Shown one piece after another: positions 22,054-34,958 of a stretch of DNA of 64,000 nt. The position numbers were made by a program, and so were the translations under genes. The DNA is from Streptococcus peroris ATCC 700780 (GTDB lineage: Bacteria; Bacillota; Bacilli; Lactobacillales; Streptococcaceae). Below the pieces are notes generated by a model. The model did no database searches. It was not told where the DNA came from and saw nothing but the letters and a program-made list of their open reading frames with translations. The stretch covers positions 890,625 through 954,624 of the forward strand of contig NZ_GL732463.1 of assembly GCF_000187585.1 (NCBI RefSeq). Direction: 5' to 3'. Every line of letters starts with the position of its first letter. Position 1 is the stretch's first letter.

Positions 22054-23209
22054 GATCAGACTCCTCTTTCGGTTGTTCATAAAGTCCACTTACTTCTGTG
22101 TACCAATCAAAAATAGCTGAAATGACTACTTTTGCAGAAGCATAGATTGGAATCCCAAGTAGTACTCCCCAGATACCAAACATAGAACCTGAAGTCAATA
22201 GAACAAAAAGTATGGTAATTGGATGAATATTCAATTGGCTTCCTAAAATCAGTGGTGAAACGAAACGACCTTCAATGGTTTGTTCAACAATAAAAACTAC
22301 AATAACCTTTAGAAGCATGATTGGTCCTGCAATTAAGCCAAGGACAAGTGCAGGAATCATGGCAAGGAAACTTCCAAGATAAGGAACAAGATTTAAAAAT
22401 CCTGCTGTAATACCTAGCACCACTCCATATCGAAGCCCTATTATCTTAAAGAAGATGATGAACATGATAGCTACAATAACAGCAACAGTAATTTGCCCTC
22501 TAACGTAGTTAGCAAGTTGTTGGTTTACTTCCGATAGAACCTTACCTACTGGTTCTCTCAATTTATTTGGTAAGAACTGAGTGATATAATTTCTTAAACC
22601 TTTTCCATCTCTAAGAAGATAAAAGAGCATAAAAGGCATGATAATCAAAGCGACAATTACTTGAGACGTTCCGCTAATAAGAGCACTCACCCAGTTAACA
22701 GCTTTGGAAGAAATATTACTTGCCCAAGCAGTTGCTTGTGTTGAAAATTGAGCTAAAACCTGTTCCAATTGGGGTCTAAAGTCATCTGGCAAACGCTTAG
22801 TTACAAGGTCATCAATAACTTTATCAGCATCTTCCAAATAACTTGGCACATTTTGCGCAAAAATGACTACTTGACGTTGCAGATTTGGGATTGCAACAGC
22901 TAGACCAACAATCAAGAGTATGGCGATAATGACGAAAATAATACTAATGGCTAAGACACGATTTATCTTGTGCTTCTCCATGAAATCTACTAATGGATTT
23001 AAGAGATAGAAAAGCAATCCTGATAAAATAACAGGCAACATCACAACAGATAAAAAGTCTATAACAGGTATAAATAAAAAGCTAATCTTACTGAGAATAA
23101 AAATATTGAGACCTAATAATAAGGTTACTAAGAAGACTGTGATAGCTTTATTATCTAAAAACCATGTAAAAAACCAAGATAAGTGAAATTGTTTCTCTTT
23201 TTGTTCCAT
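22046..23209 (-). CDS. AI-2E family transporter / PerM-like membrane protein
   Basis: A 387-residue protein with about eight membrane segments. The family motifs include PFMLFYLLRDG (about 199-209), GLRYGVVLGITAGFLNLVPYLGSFLAMIP (about 268-296 region) and LNIHPITILFVLL (about 341-353). The family name comes from the TqsA autoinducer exporter, but many Firmicutes members are of unknown substrate. It is upstream of and overlaps the TPR gene. Another family member lies at 47528-48637. Confidence 0.85.
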   Translation of the reverse strand: MEQKEKQFHLSWFFTWFLDNKAITVFLVTLLLGLNIFILSKISFLFIPVIDFLSVVMLPVILSGLLFYLLNPLVDFMEKHKINRVLAISIIFVIIAILLIVGLAVAIPNLQRQVVIFAQNVPSYLEDADKVIDDLVTKRLPDDFRPQLEQVLAQFSTQATAWASNISSKAVNWVSALISGTSQVIVALIIMPFMLFYLLRDGKGLRNYITQFLPNKLREPVGKVLSEVNQQLANYVRGQITVAVIVAIMFIIFFKIIGLRYGVVLGITAGFLNLVPYLGSFLAMIPALVLGLIAGPIMLLKVIVVFIVEQTIEGRFVSPLILGSQLNIHPITILFVLLTSGSMFGIWGVLLGIPIYASAKVVISAIFDWYTEVSGLYEQPKEESDRE

Positions 23210-23361
23210 ATTTTCTTCCTTTCCTTTGTCCTAACATTATACCATTTTTTAAGAAAAATAAGGGGTTTTTATAGTGTTTTCGTTGAGGAGAAATTTATAT
23301 TTTCCTAATCTGGATGCTCACTATTTTCACCTGAGAATTTTCATCTAGTAAACCTTTTTAT

Positions 23362-23397
23362 GTTATAATGGAAGTATATTTTTTTAGAGGTATGTAC
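23362..23397 (+). promoter_or_regulatory. Extended -10 promoter of the lactonase-type gene
   Basis: TGTTATAAT (23361-23369) is a perfect extended -10 element. A GAGG ribosome binding site follows at 23384-23388 region, before ATG 23398. Confidence 0.6.
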
Positions 23398-24411
23398 ATG
23401 AAAAAAACAGTCTATTTTGGAACTTATACTCGTCGTATATCCCAAGGGATTTACAAGGCTGAATTTGATACCGAGACAGGTCAATTAGCAAATTTAGAAC
23501 TCTTTGCAGCAGAACCAAGTCCAACCTATTTAGCATTTGACAAAGACCAACATTTATACACTGTTGGAAGTCACGATGGCAAAGGTGGTATTGCAGCATT
23601 CAAAACTGATGGTAGCCTTATCAATCATGTAGTTGAAGAAGGTGCTCCCCACTGTTACGTTGCAGTTGATGAGAAACGTAGCCTAGTTTATGGTGCCAAC
23701 TACCACAAAGGTCAAGTTTTGGTATACAAACGAAACGAAGATGGCAGTCTCGAATTGGCTGATAAAGTTCAACATGAAGGCCATGGTCCACATGAAAACC
23801 AAACTTCTCCCCATGTTCACTTTACAGATTTAACACCAGATCAATACTTAGTCACTTGTGATCTAGGTACTGACGAGGTCACTACCTATGATGTTGATTC
23901 AGAAGGAAAATTAAGTCCACTAGCAACCTACAACTGTAACCCTGGTGCCGGTGCTCGTCACCTTGTTTTCCACCATCACTACAAGATTGCTTATCTCATT
24001 TGCGAACTCAATAGTACAATTGAAGTGTTGATTTACGATGGAGTTGGAGCATTTGAAAGAATGCAAACTATCTCAACACTTCCAGAAGGCTACAATGATT
24101 TTAATGGTACTGCTGCTATTCGTCTATCAAAAGATGGTAAATACCTCTATGCTTCTAACCGTGGGCATGATTCTATTGCTGTGTATAGAATTTTAGCAGA
24201 TGGAAGCTTGGAGTTATTAGAGATTGTACCAACTCATGGACAAAACCCACGTGATTTTGATTTATCTCCTGATCAAGAGTTCCTCATCGCGGTTCACCAA
24301 GATTCGGATAATGCGACTGTCTTTAAGCGTAATCCTGAAACTGGTCGACTTGCAGAACTTTCTAATGACTTCCATGTACCTGAAGCAGTCTGCATTAGCT
24401 TTACTAACTAA
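23398..24411 (+). CDS. Lactonase family protein (6-phosphogluconolactonase-like beta-propeller)
   Basis: A 337-residue seven-bladed beta-propeller of the YkgB/Pgl lactonase family. The start MKKTVYFGTYTRRISQGIY and repeated blade motifs are typical, with HENQTSPHVHFTDLTPD and the closing NPRDFDLSPDQEFLIAVHQDS. Members can hydrolyse 6-phosphogluconolactone in the oxidative pentose phosphate pathway; which lactone is used here is not evident. ATG 23398 has GAGG upstream. It is a single-gene unit between an extended -10 promoter and a terminator. Confidence 0.87.
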   Translation: MKKTVYFGTYTRRISQGIYKAEFDTETGQLANLELFAAEPSPTYLAFDKDQHLYTVGSHDGKGGIAAFKTDGSLINHVVEEGAPHCYVAVDEKRSLVYGANYHKGQVLVYKRNEDGSLELADKVQHEGHGPHENQTSPHVHFTDLTPDQYLVTCDLGTDEVTTYDVDSEGKLSPLATYNCNPGAGARHLVFHHHYKIAYLICELNSTIEVLIYDGVGAFERMQTISTLPEGYNDFNGTAAIRLSKDGKYLYASNRGHDSIAVYRILADGSLELLEIVPTHGQNPRDFDLSPDQEFLIAVHQDSDNATVFKRNPETGRLAELSNDFHVPEAVCISFTN

Positions 24412-24418
24412 CCAATAA

Positions 24419-24456
24419 CAAAAAAGAACTTGAACAAACATCAAGTTCTTTTTTAG
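24419..24456. terminator. Bidirectional terminator, lactonase gene and ATPase operon
   Basis: AAAAAAGAACTTGA-acaaaca-TCAAGTTCTTTTTT: a perfect stem flanked by A and T runs, between convergent genes. Confidence 0.93.
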
Positions 24457-24457
24457 T

Positions 24458-24877
24458 TTATAGTTTATTTCCGACATTGATACGGTTAATGGCACGTTGC
24501 AATGCAATCTTAGCACGGCGCTCTTGGTCAATCAAATGTTTATCTTGTGCTTCTTCGATTTCACGTTCAGCACGAAGCTTCGCACGTTCTGCACGACTAA
24601 CATCGATATCACGAGCTCGTTCAGCTGAGTCTGCAATGATAGTAATGACATCATTTGCAATCTCAATGATTCCCCCGTTTACTGCTATCCAGTTCACATG
24701 AGTATCATCATCGATACGTTTGACTTTAACTTCATCAACTGCTAATACCGCAATCATATTTTGATGTCGTGGCAAGATCCCCATCTCACCATCCAGAGTT
24801 CGAACTGATACAAAGCTGGCATGGTGATCATAGACGAGGCCATCTGGTGTCACGATCTGGACAGTTAACTGAGCCAT
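24458..24877 (-). CDS. atpC: ATP synthase epsilon subunit
   Basis: A 139-residue epsilon subunit of F1. The N-terminal beta-barrel begins [16 protein letters not shown], followed by [16 protein letters not shown], and the C-terminal two-helix part is Arg/Glu-rich ([17 protein letters not shown]). It links gamma to the c-ring and can inhibit ATP hydrolysis. It is the last gene of the operon, 10 bases after atpD, and is followed by a terminator. Confidence 0.96.
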   Translation of the reverse strand: MAQLTVQIVTPDGLVYDHHASFVSVRTLDGEMGILPRHQNMIAVLAVDEVKVKRIDDDTHVNWIAVNGGIIEIANDVITIIADSAERARDIDVSRAERAKLRAEREIEEAQDKHLIDQERRAKIALQRAINRINVGNKL

Positions 24878-24887
24878 AGATCACCTC

Positions 24888-26303
<1,416 letters not shown>

Positions 26304-26375
26304 CTATTCTATATAAGATACTGTCGGTTCCTAGTTTTGCTAGGTCCTAAGTTCATTGATATGAGCAGGACGGCT

Positions 26376-27254
26376 TTATTCTAAAGCACTAGCTCCCGCC
26401 ACGATTTCTGTGATTTCTTGTGTAATCGCCGCCTGTCTGGCACGGTTATACTGGATTGTCAAATCATTAATTACTTTTTTAGCATTATCAGTCGCTGTTT
26501 GCATAGCTGTCATACCAGCAGCATTTTCAGCTGTTTTGGCATCAATAATAGCACCATAAATCATGCTCTCTGCAAACTGTGGTAGCAATTGATCCAAGAT
26601 TTCTTCTCGACTTGTTTCAAGATCAAAGGTCAAGCTATAGTTATCATCCGCTTCATTTGGGTCCAAGTCCACGATAGGAAGCATCTGTTCCACACGCATT
26701 TGACTGGTCAAAGTATTCACATGGTGGTTATAGCAAACATAAAGCTCATCGAAAAGTTCATTTTGATACATTTCAATTGTTTTAGTGATAATCTTATGAA
26801 CCTCATCAAAGCTTGGTTGACTTGCAAGGCCACGTAATTCATAGATTGGTTGAATTCCACGAGCTTTAAAGAAGTCAGCCCCCATACCACCGATACAGAT
26901 GACTTCAAAGTCATCACCATTTGGGTGGTATTCCTTCTGAAGTTCCATGACAGCCTTCAAGATTGAGGAATTATATCCTCCAACAAGACCACGGTCAGAA
27001 GTTATGACGATATAGCCTGTTTTCTTGACAGGGCGACTAATCAACATAGGGTTTGTTGATCCAGCGGCACCATCACCATGAAGGATATCTGTAACTAGCT
27101 TACGCACCTTTTGAGCATAAACCTGGAAGTTACGAGCAGCTTCTTCCGAACGACCTAACTTGGCAGCAGAGACCATCTGCATAGCATTTGTAATTTGACT
27201 AGTATTTTTCGTTGAGGCGATTTTCGTTTTAATATCATTTAGAGATACTGCCAT
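26376..27254 (-). CDS. atpG: ATP synthase gamma subunit
   Basis: A 292-residue rotor-shaft subunit. The N-terminal helix [28 protein letters not shown] and the C-terminal helix [19 protein letters not shown] are the conserved coiled coil. The middle has [12 protein letters not shown]. It lies between atpA and atpD with an 81-base gap before atpD. Confidence 0.97.
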   Translation of the reverse strand: MAVSLNDIKTKIASTKNTSQITNAMQMVSAAKLGRSEEAARNFQVYAQKVRKLVTDILHGDGAAGSTNPMLISRPVKKTGYIVITSDRGLVGGYNSSILKAVMELQKEYHPNGDDFEVICIGGMGADFFKARGIQPIYELRGLASQPSFDEVHKIITKTIEMYQNELFDELYVCYNHHVNTLTSQMRVEQMLPIVDLDPNEADDNYSLTFDLETSREEILDQLLPQFAESMIYGAIIDAKTAENAAGMTAMQTATDNAKKVINDLTIQYNRARQAAITQEITEIVAGASALE

Positions 27255-27269
27255 TTGACACCTCTATTC

Positions 27270-29325
<2,056 letters not shown>

Positions 29326-29326
<1 letters not shown>

Positions 29327-29820
29327 TAAGCTTCTCCTAGCTGATCGATATACTGATCAATGAGTTCTTTGTGGGCATGACCATCAAGGTTTTTTGAGAT
29401 AATTTTTCCAGCTAGACTTACTGTTAAATCTGCTACCTCACCTTTAACGCTTTGCAAAGCCTCAGCTTTATTTTGAGCAATTTCTTGGTTTGCTTTATCT
29501 TTTAAGCGTCCAGCTTCAAGCTTAGCTTCTGCTAAGATATCAGCTTTACTTTTCTCAGCTGTATCCTTTGCATTATCAATGATGGTCTTAGCTTCCTTAC
29601 GGCTTCCAGCCAATTCATCTTCACGTTTTTGAGCAAGAGTTTCCGCTTTTTGACGGGCTTGTTCAGCTCCATCAATATCAGCAGCAATTTTCTCAGCTCG
29701 TTCTTCGAAGATACTTGTCAAATTTGACCACGCGAATTTTTTGACTAAGACGATCAAAAGGATAAAGGAGCCAGCAATTAAAATAAAGTTACCAATTAAT
29801 TCACCTACTGTTACGTGCAT
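29326..29820 (-). CDS. atpF: ATP synthase b subunit
   Basis: A 164-residue stator subunit. One N-terminal membrane segment ([20 protein letters not shown]) is followed by a long charged coiled coil ([20 protein letters not shown] onward) to the C-terminus. It dimerises and holds F1 to the a subunit. Confidence 0.96.
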
Positions 29821-29833
29821 CAGTTACTCCTTT

Positions 29834-30550
29834 CTACTCTTCTTCATCATTTATTTTATGTCCTAAATACATAGAAGACAATACTGTGAACACATAAGCC
29901 TGTACACAGGAGATGAACACAGAAAATGCCGTCCAGACAAGATTGGTAACAAATGCGACTGGATACCAATACAGTGCCTGATGAGAAAGAATAATTAGCA
30001 AGCTTGCCATCACTTCTCCGGCAAAGATATTCCCGAACACCCGCAAAGCAAGTGATAGGAAATTTGTGACTTCTTCAAGGAGATTCATCGGTGTCATAAA
30101 ACCTGGGGTTGCAAAACCTTTCAGATATTGTTTAACACCACGACGACGAATTCCTTCGATATGGGTCATCAGGATAATTCCAAATGACAAAGCCAAGTCA
30201 AACTGGAGATTTGCTGTTGGCGATGTCCAAAGGTTTGTCCCATCTGTAGTTTGAATTTTTGCCATCAAACCAAGATTATTTGCGATGACCATAAAAAGAA
30301 ACAAACACAAATAAAAGAGTGAGTAATCTTTCATGTACCGTGAACCTACATTAGGTTCTGTAAAACCGACTACAAAGTCATAGAGATACTCTAGTACATT
30401 TTGCTTTCCCTTGGGTTTTACCGTCATGTTGCGACTTGCCCAATAGATAAAGCCAAAAATAACTGCCACAGACAACAAGGTCAAGGCTGTCAAGGTTAAA
30501 TCAAAGGTAACAGGACCAATATTGATGGTTGGATTGATACTTTCTTCCAT
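29834..30550 (-). CDS. atpB: ATP synthase a subunit
   Basis: A 238-residue membrane subunit forming the proton half-channels. About six membrane segments; the essential arginine is in [18 protein letters not shown] (about 166-183). The N-terminus is periplasm-facing with [14 protein letters not shown]. Located between atpE and atpF in the streptococcal gene order. Confidence 0.96.
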   Translation of the reverse strand: MEESINPTINIGPVTFDLTLTALTLLSVAVIFGFIYWASRNMTVKPKGKQNVLEYLYDFVVGFTEPNVGSRYMKDYSLFYLCLFLFMVIANNLGLMAKIQTTDGTNLWTSPTANLQFDLALSFGIILMTHIEGIRRRGVKQYLKGFATPGFMTPMNLLEEVTNFLSLALRVFGNIFAGEVMASLLIILSHQALYWYPVAFVTNLVWTAFSVFISCVQAYVFTVLSSMYLGHKINDEEE

Positions 30551-30584
30551 CTAGAATCCTCCCTTTTCCAATTTATACTTCTTT

Positions 30585-30785
30585 TTATTTGATGATAAAT
30601 GAAAAGACAAGAGTTACAAAGAAAGTTCCTTCAATAAAGGCAATCCCCATGATCATCAAGCTACGTAATTGAGGGATGATATCTGGTTGGCGTGCTGCAG
30701 ATTTGAACAAACCGTTCATCAAAAATCCTTCTGCAAGAGATACCCCCATACAGGCAAGACATAGACCAAAAAATGTTAAATTCAT
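30585..30785 (-). CDS. atpE: ATP synthase c subunit
   Basis: A 66-residue hairpin of two membrane helices that forms the c-ring. The proton-carrying glutamate is E52 in [10 protein letters not shown], and the polar loop is ARQPDI (about 31-36). It is the first gene of the operon, with AAGGAG before the ATG. In pneumococcus, c-subunit changes (for example at G20, M23, A49) give optochin resistance; those three residues are the susceptible-type residues here, while others such as A18 and I48 differ from the pneumococcal protein as I remember it. Confidence 0.96.
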   Translation of the reverse strand: MNLTFFGLCLACMGVSLAEGFLMNGLFKSAARQPDIIPQLRSLMIMGIAFIEGTFFVTLVFSFIIK

Positions 30786-30821
30786 GACGAATTCTCCTTT
30801 TTATTTAATTTTTACTTAATT

Positions 30822-30850
30822 AGTTTAGTCCTAAAATTTTGATTTGTCAA
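30822..30850 (-). promoter_or_regulatory. Promoter of the ATPase operon
   Basis: Minus strand TTGACA (plus 30845-30850), exactly 17-base spacer, TAAACT (plus 30822-30827). It lies about 40 bases upstream of atpE. Confidence 0.8.
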
Positions 30851-30862
30851 CTTTTTACTAAT

Positions 30863-30880
30863 GTTGAAAGCGTTTCTCAT
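30863..30880. promoter_or_regulatory. cre-like site upstream of the ATPase promoter
   Basis: GTTGAAAGCGTTTCTCAT contains the near-palindrome GAAAGCGTTTC, close to the CcpA catabolite-responsive element consensus. It lies 13 bases upstream of the -35 element. A match by eye only. Confidence 0.4.
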
Positions 30881-30973
30881 TACTAATTTCCATTTTTTCG
30901 ATTTTCAAGACTATCATATAGAAAATGTTATCGTATTTTCAGACCTATTTCGCTTTTTTCTTTATTTTCTGAA

Positions 30974-31010
30974 AATGAAAACCCGAGTTTTACAACCCGG
31001 ATTTATCGTC
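30974..31010 (-). terminator. Terminator after the CHY zinc-finger gene
   Basis: Minus strand AAATCCGGGTT-gtaa-AACTCGGGTTTT with one G-U pair and one mismatch, then TCATTTTC. It separates this gene from the ATPase promoter region. Confidence 0.7.
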
Positions 31011-31012
31011 TC

Positions 31013-31324
31013 TTATTTAAAATAATAGGAATGGTGACTCTGACAAGCTGGATTAAATGCAGCATTACAATATGGACAGCTACTTTTCTTTGAATATTCC
31101 TCATAAGTTAAGGTTTTCTTACAGGAACCACATAAGATAGGTCTGTCCTCTTTTAGACTTAAAGGATAAGGAGTAAATGTGTGTGTTTCTAATGCATTGT
31201 GGCATTGATAACAGGCATAGTATTTCTGACACTCATAACACTGAAGTGCTACGATGTCTTTATCAGTATGGTAATGAACACATCTGCTTTCATCATCTAC
31301 CAGCAATCCCTGAGCTTGAACCAT
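31013..31324 (-). CDS. CHY zinc finger protein
   Basis: A 103-residue zinc-binding protein. Cysteine and histidine ligands are in CVHYHTDKD, CYECQKYYACYQCHNALETH, CGSCKKTL and CPYCNAAFNPACQSHH, the CHY-finger layout. Function is unknown; the family is similar to the N-terminal module of eukaryotic RCHY1 ubiquitin ligases, without the RING. It lies 14 bases after the U32 gene and probably shares its operon. Confidence 0.85.
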   Translation of the reverse strand: MVQAQGLLVDDESRCVHYHTDKDIVALQCYECQKYYACYQCHNALETHTFTPYPLSLKEDRPILCGSCKKTLTYEEYSKKSSCPYCNAAFNPACQSHHSYYFK

Positions 31325-31337
31325 GATTTTTCCTTAT

Positions 31338-32624
31338 CTAGGCACGAATAGTAACGCTTGTTCCATCTTCTTTATAGAGGTTAATCAGACCTTCTTTCAA
31401 AGCACGGACCATATCACCTGCTTGTACTGGTTGAGGAACCTTGATGGTCAAGAGTTCCATTGGGTTTGGTGCACGGTCGATTTTATTTCCTTTTGAGTCA
31501 TGAAGGTCTTCGATGTAGGTTTCAAAATGACGGAAACCTGGACCGTAAAACTCAACTTGGTCACCTTCGTTGATAACGTTACGTTGGCGAATAGTTGCTG
31601 TTTGTGTCGTATCATCATAAGCTACTACTTCAGCAACAAACTTATATTCTGGAATCTTGCGACGAGCACCGAACAGTTGTTCGTTTTCAGATGGTGTTCC
31701 GTAGTAGAAACCTGTAGCCAATTCACGTTGGGCCACCTTCCACATTTCATCAATCAAGTCTTGCTTGATTGCTTCAAACTTTTCAGGGCTCTCAAGGTAA
31801 GCATCAACAGCAGCCTTGTAGCAGTTTGTAACTGTTGAAACATAGTGGATTGATTTCATACGTCCTTCAATCTTCAAACTGTCCACTCCATTTTCAATCA
31901 TATCTGGAATATGGTCAATCATAGACATATCAACCGCAGACATAGAGAATTCTTCAGGAATTTCTCCCTTGAGGCTCTTACGTTCCTTACCAAATGGCAT
32001 ATCATAAAGGTCGTACTTCCAACGGCAAGATTGTGAACATCCACCACGGTTGGCATCACGCATGCTCATGTGGTTTGAAAGAGTACAACGACCAGAGTAT
32101 GAGATACACATAGCTCCATGTACAAAAGCTTCAATCTCAACGTCTGTACGTTTGCGAATCTCTGCCAATTCTTCCATAGAAACCTCACGCGCCAAAACGA
32201 CACGCGTCAATCCAAGTTCTTTCCAGAATTCAAGAGTTTCATAGTTGGTCGCACTAGCTTGTGTTGAAAGGTGGATTTCAAGTCCGGGTGCTTCTGTTGC
32301 TGCAATCATGATTAGGGCTGGATCAGACACGATAACCGCTGCAATTCCGATATCACGCAATTTACGGAACCATTCTCCAGCACCTTCTTCATTTCCCTCG
32401 TGCATAACCATATTAGCCGCTACATAAACCTTAGCGCCATACTTAGCCGCAAACTGAACTCCTTCTTCCATTTGTTCGAAAGTAAAGTTACCAGCACGGC
32501 TACGTAGACCATAGGCCTGACCACCAATAAAGACAGCATCTGCACCGTATTGAACAGCTACTTTTAGTTTTTCAAGAGTTCCTGCAGGTGATAAAACCTC
32601 AGGACGTTTCAAAGTTTTTGTCAT
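31338..32624 (-). CDS. U32 peptidase family protein (TrhP-like tRNA hydroxylation)
   Basis: A 428-residue U32 protein. The signature region is EAFVHGAMCISYSGRC, then MSMRDANRGGCSQSCRW, whose cysteines are the likely Fe-S ligands. U32 members TrhP/RlhA act in 5-hydroxyuridine tRNA or rRNA hydroxylation rather than as peptidases. I use ATG 32622-32624 because AGGAGAAAAC lies directly upstream; six residues further upstream is possible. It is in an operon with the CHY zinc-finger gene. Usually a second, smaller U32 gene lies nearby in streptococci; I see none in this window. Confidence 0.85.
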   Translation of the reverse strand: MTKTLKRPEVLSPAGTLEKLKVAVQYGADAVFIGGQAYGLRSRAGNFTFEQMEEGVQFAAKYGAKVYVAANMVMHEGNEEGAGEWFRKLRDIGIAAVIVSDPALIMIAATEAPGLEIHLSTQASATNYETLEFWKELGLTRVVLAREVSMEELAEIRKRTDVEIEAFVHGAMCISYSGRCTLSNHMSMRDANRGGCSQSCRWKYDLYDMPFGKERKSLKGEIPEEFSMSAVDMSMIDHIPDMIENGVDSLKIEGRMKSIHYVSTVTNCYKAAVDAYLESPEKFEAIKQDLIDEMWKVAQRELATGFYYGTPSENEQLFGARRKIPEYKFVAEVVAYDDTTQTATIRQRNVINEGDQVEFYGPGFRHFETYIEDLHDSKGNKIDRAPNPMELLTIKVPQPVQAGDMVRALKEGLINLYKEDGTSVTIRA

Positions 32625-32747
32625 GTTTTCTCCTATTTGCAATATAAAAGTTTGACACTAATCTTTACCATTTTATAGCAAAAAGGTTCTAAAATCAAGT
32701 TTTGATTGATTGTTTAGACAATTTTAATGTTATTCTCGTTCATGAGT

Positions 32748-34958
32748 TCAGCGAACTGTTTCTATTTGCCAAGAACTCCAACCTTTGAAACGAATGGCTC
32801 CGTTTTGGTCCGTTTTATAAATCGAATTCCCAAGTTCTTGGTTACTTTCCTCATTTTTCTCTTTGAATTTTTTCTTCTTGTCTACCGAAATGATAGTGGC
32901 TTTAGCTTGTAAAGTTTTAAAGATCTCAACATCTGTCTTTTGCTTAGATGATTTCTGATGGGTTATCACTATATCTGCTTGGAGTTTTGGATAAGAGTTT
33001 GCTAAGAACTTCTCCTCTGTATTCCCGGTAACTAAAAAGGTTTGATTTAGTAACTTTCCATATAAGGCCATTGAGTCTTTATTATCACTATTTTGGCTAG
33101 AAATTACTTCCAAACTATTCCCAAAAATAGATAACTGCTGTCCTGTTTTGATAGCAGCTACCTTGACTTTGCTTTTCTTCAGCTTATCCATAAATTCTCT
33201 TTTAGATAAAGTTTCTTCAGTTACTAGAATCTCTTCAAGCTCGAAGGCTTTACTGATTTCTAACACATGATCTAACTGCTTAGTATCACTAGTCGTTAGC
33301 ACAAGCTGATCAATCTTTGCAACTCCTCGACTTTTTAAATAAGGGATTAAACTCCGTTTGGCATTGCTAGAGGAAAGCCTCTCCTGCCAGGCTTCTTTCT
33401 TGTCACGTTCAGATTTTTCTCCGACATCCAGTAGTATGATCTTTCCTGTCATGTCTCTTAGGAAAATGCTCCGCCCCTGTTCCGTATCTAGGACTGTGAT
33501 TTCATTCTCCAGTGGATGTTTGGTTACTAAAAAGAGTGAGATAGCAACTATGACAAGCATAGATATTTTTTTCAAATTCTTTCGATAATCGTAGATGAGA
33601 GCTAAAGTAATCAAAAGAAGGATTAAAATCCAAAGACTCGGCTGACCAAAAACAAGAGGCCTCGTAGATAGCTGAGAAATATAGCGAATGATGTTTTCAA
33701 GCCATTCAAAGAGAAAGTTGAACTGGGTGATAGGATATATAAATGACAGACAAAAGAGAATCGATAAAAGCGGCAACAGGACCATATCAAATAAGAATGA
33801 AAAGACAAATGTCAAGAGAATGGACCACGGTTGGAATTCAGAAAAGTAAAAAGATAAAATTGGCAGAACTCCCAAGGAAATAATGCAACTCTCTCTAACC
33901 AGACCTTTTATCCCTGCTACTTCCTCACAAGTCATTGTCAGGATAAAGGCATAAGCACAGGAAAGAATTCCCCCAGCAGTTAAGAAAAAATTCGGCATGA
34001 TAAGAAATAGAATAAGAATCGTTAAAGCAAAATTATCCAGTGACTTAAAGCCATGCTGAGCCAATAGCTTTTGGAGGAGACTACGAATAACAGAGGCTGA
34101 AAATCCTGTCAAACCTGCATAGACAAAGGACAAGGGATAGGCTAACCATTTGAACTTCTCTTGCGTCAAACCCAAACGCAAAAGTAACTTTTTGAAAGCA
34201 TCCATAAAGAATCCGACTTGTATTCCAGACAAAGCAAAAAGATGAATAATTCCTAGACTCGAGTAGAGTTCATTCATTTCCTCAAAGTCTGTGTCTAAAT
34301 GTCCCAACAAAAGACCGGTCATATAGTTGCGCATGGGATCGGGAAATTTCCTTTTTATCCAGACAACTGCTTTTCTCCGCAAGCTGGATAGATTTTCACC
34401 TATATCCCAGCTGGATGCTTTCTTTAATTCAACAATTTCCGAGATAGTTAAGCTCTGATAAATTCCCTGCGTTTTGAGATAGTTTCGATAATCAAATCCA
34501 GCAAAATTATTTGCTCCTTGAGGAATAGCTAGCTTTCCTTTTACTACTATCTCATGCAGTTCAGACAACTGCTGAAATTTTTCTTTTTCAGATTCTGACT
34601 GGAGTTTATAATAGACCTGAAAAAGTCTACCATCAGCCTTACCACGAAAAGAGAGACTATCACCATTCACCTTGATGGTATCTGGTAAGACTCGGACTGT
34701 ATCAACTGTATTGACTAGATGTTGACTCGATTCTTCTTGCTGCCATTTTTGAAATACAAACCAACTCCCAAATAGGCTACAAACCAATAGAACCTTGACC
34801 ACAGTCTTCCACGGAAATTGCAAAAATAGACAGATGACTAGAAAAACAAGTCCTAGCAAAGCAAGAAAGGAAGCTGAAAAAATAGCATAGTAAAGCCAAA
34901 GCAACAGAAAACTGAGATAGATTTTTGGGATGGGAAAACTATTAATCCACTGTGACAT
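32748..34958 (-). CDS. comEC: ComEC/Rec2 competence DNA channel
   Basis: A 736-residue membrane protein that carries single-stranded DNA across the cell membrane during transformation. The N-terminal DUF4131 region (about 1-170) is followed by the competence domain with about 10 membrane segments (LLLGHLDTDFEEMNELYSSLGIIHLFALSGIQVGF region, about 216-251), and a C-terminal metallo-beta-lactamase-like domain (about 490-700, for example LLDVGEKSERD). It overlaps comEA by 17 bases and is expressed from the same ComX-dependent promoter. Confidence 0.95.
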   Translation of the reverse strand: MSQWINSFPIPKIYLSFLLLWLYYAIFSASFLALLGLVFLVICLFLQFPWKTVVKVLLVCSLFGSWFVFQKWQQEESSQHLVNTVDTVRVLPDTIKVNGDSLSFRGKADGRLFQVYYKLQSESEKEKFQQLSELHEIVVKGKLAIPQGANNFAGFDYRNYLKTQGIYQSLTISEIVELKKASSWDIGENLSSLRRKAVVWIKRKFPDPMRNYMTGLLLGHLDTDFEEMNELYSSLGIIHLFALSGIQVGFFMDAFKKLLLRLGLTQEKFKWLAYPLSFVYAGLTGFSASVIRSLLQKLLAQHGFKSLDNFALTILILFLIMPNFFLTAGGILSCAYAFILTMTCEEVAGIKGLVRESCIISLGVLPILSFYFSEFQPWSILLTFVFSFLFDMVLLPLLSILFCLSFIYPITQFNFLFEWLENIIRYISQLSTRPLVFGQPSLWILILLLITLALIYDYRKNLKKISMLVIVAISLFLVTKHPLENEITVLDTEQGRSIFLRDMTGKIILLDVGEKSERDKKEAWQERLSSSNAKRSLIPYLKSRGVAKIDQLVLTTSDTKQLDHVLEISKAFELEEILVTEETLSKREFMDKLKKSKVKVAAIKTGQQLSIFGNSLEVISSQNSDNKDSMALYGKLLNQTFLVTGNTEEKFLANSYPKLQADIVITHQKSSKQKTDVEIFKTLQAKATIISVDKKKKFKEKNEESNQELGNSIYKTDQNGAIRFKGWSSWQIETVR

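Noticed and set aside
23210-23360. BOX or RUP repeat element in the gap before the lactonase gene
   Set aside because: The sequence does not match the boxA/boxC or RUP motifs I know from pneumococcus; it is plain AT-rich intergenic DNA.
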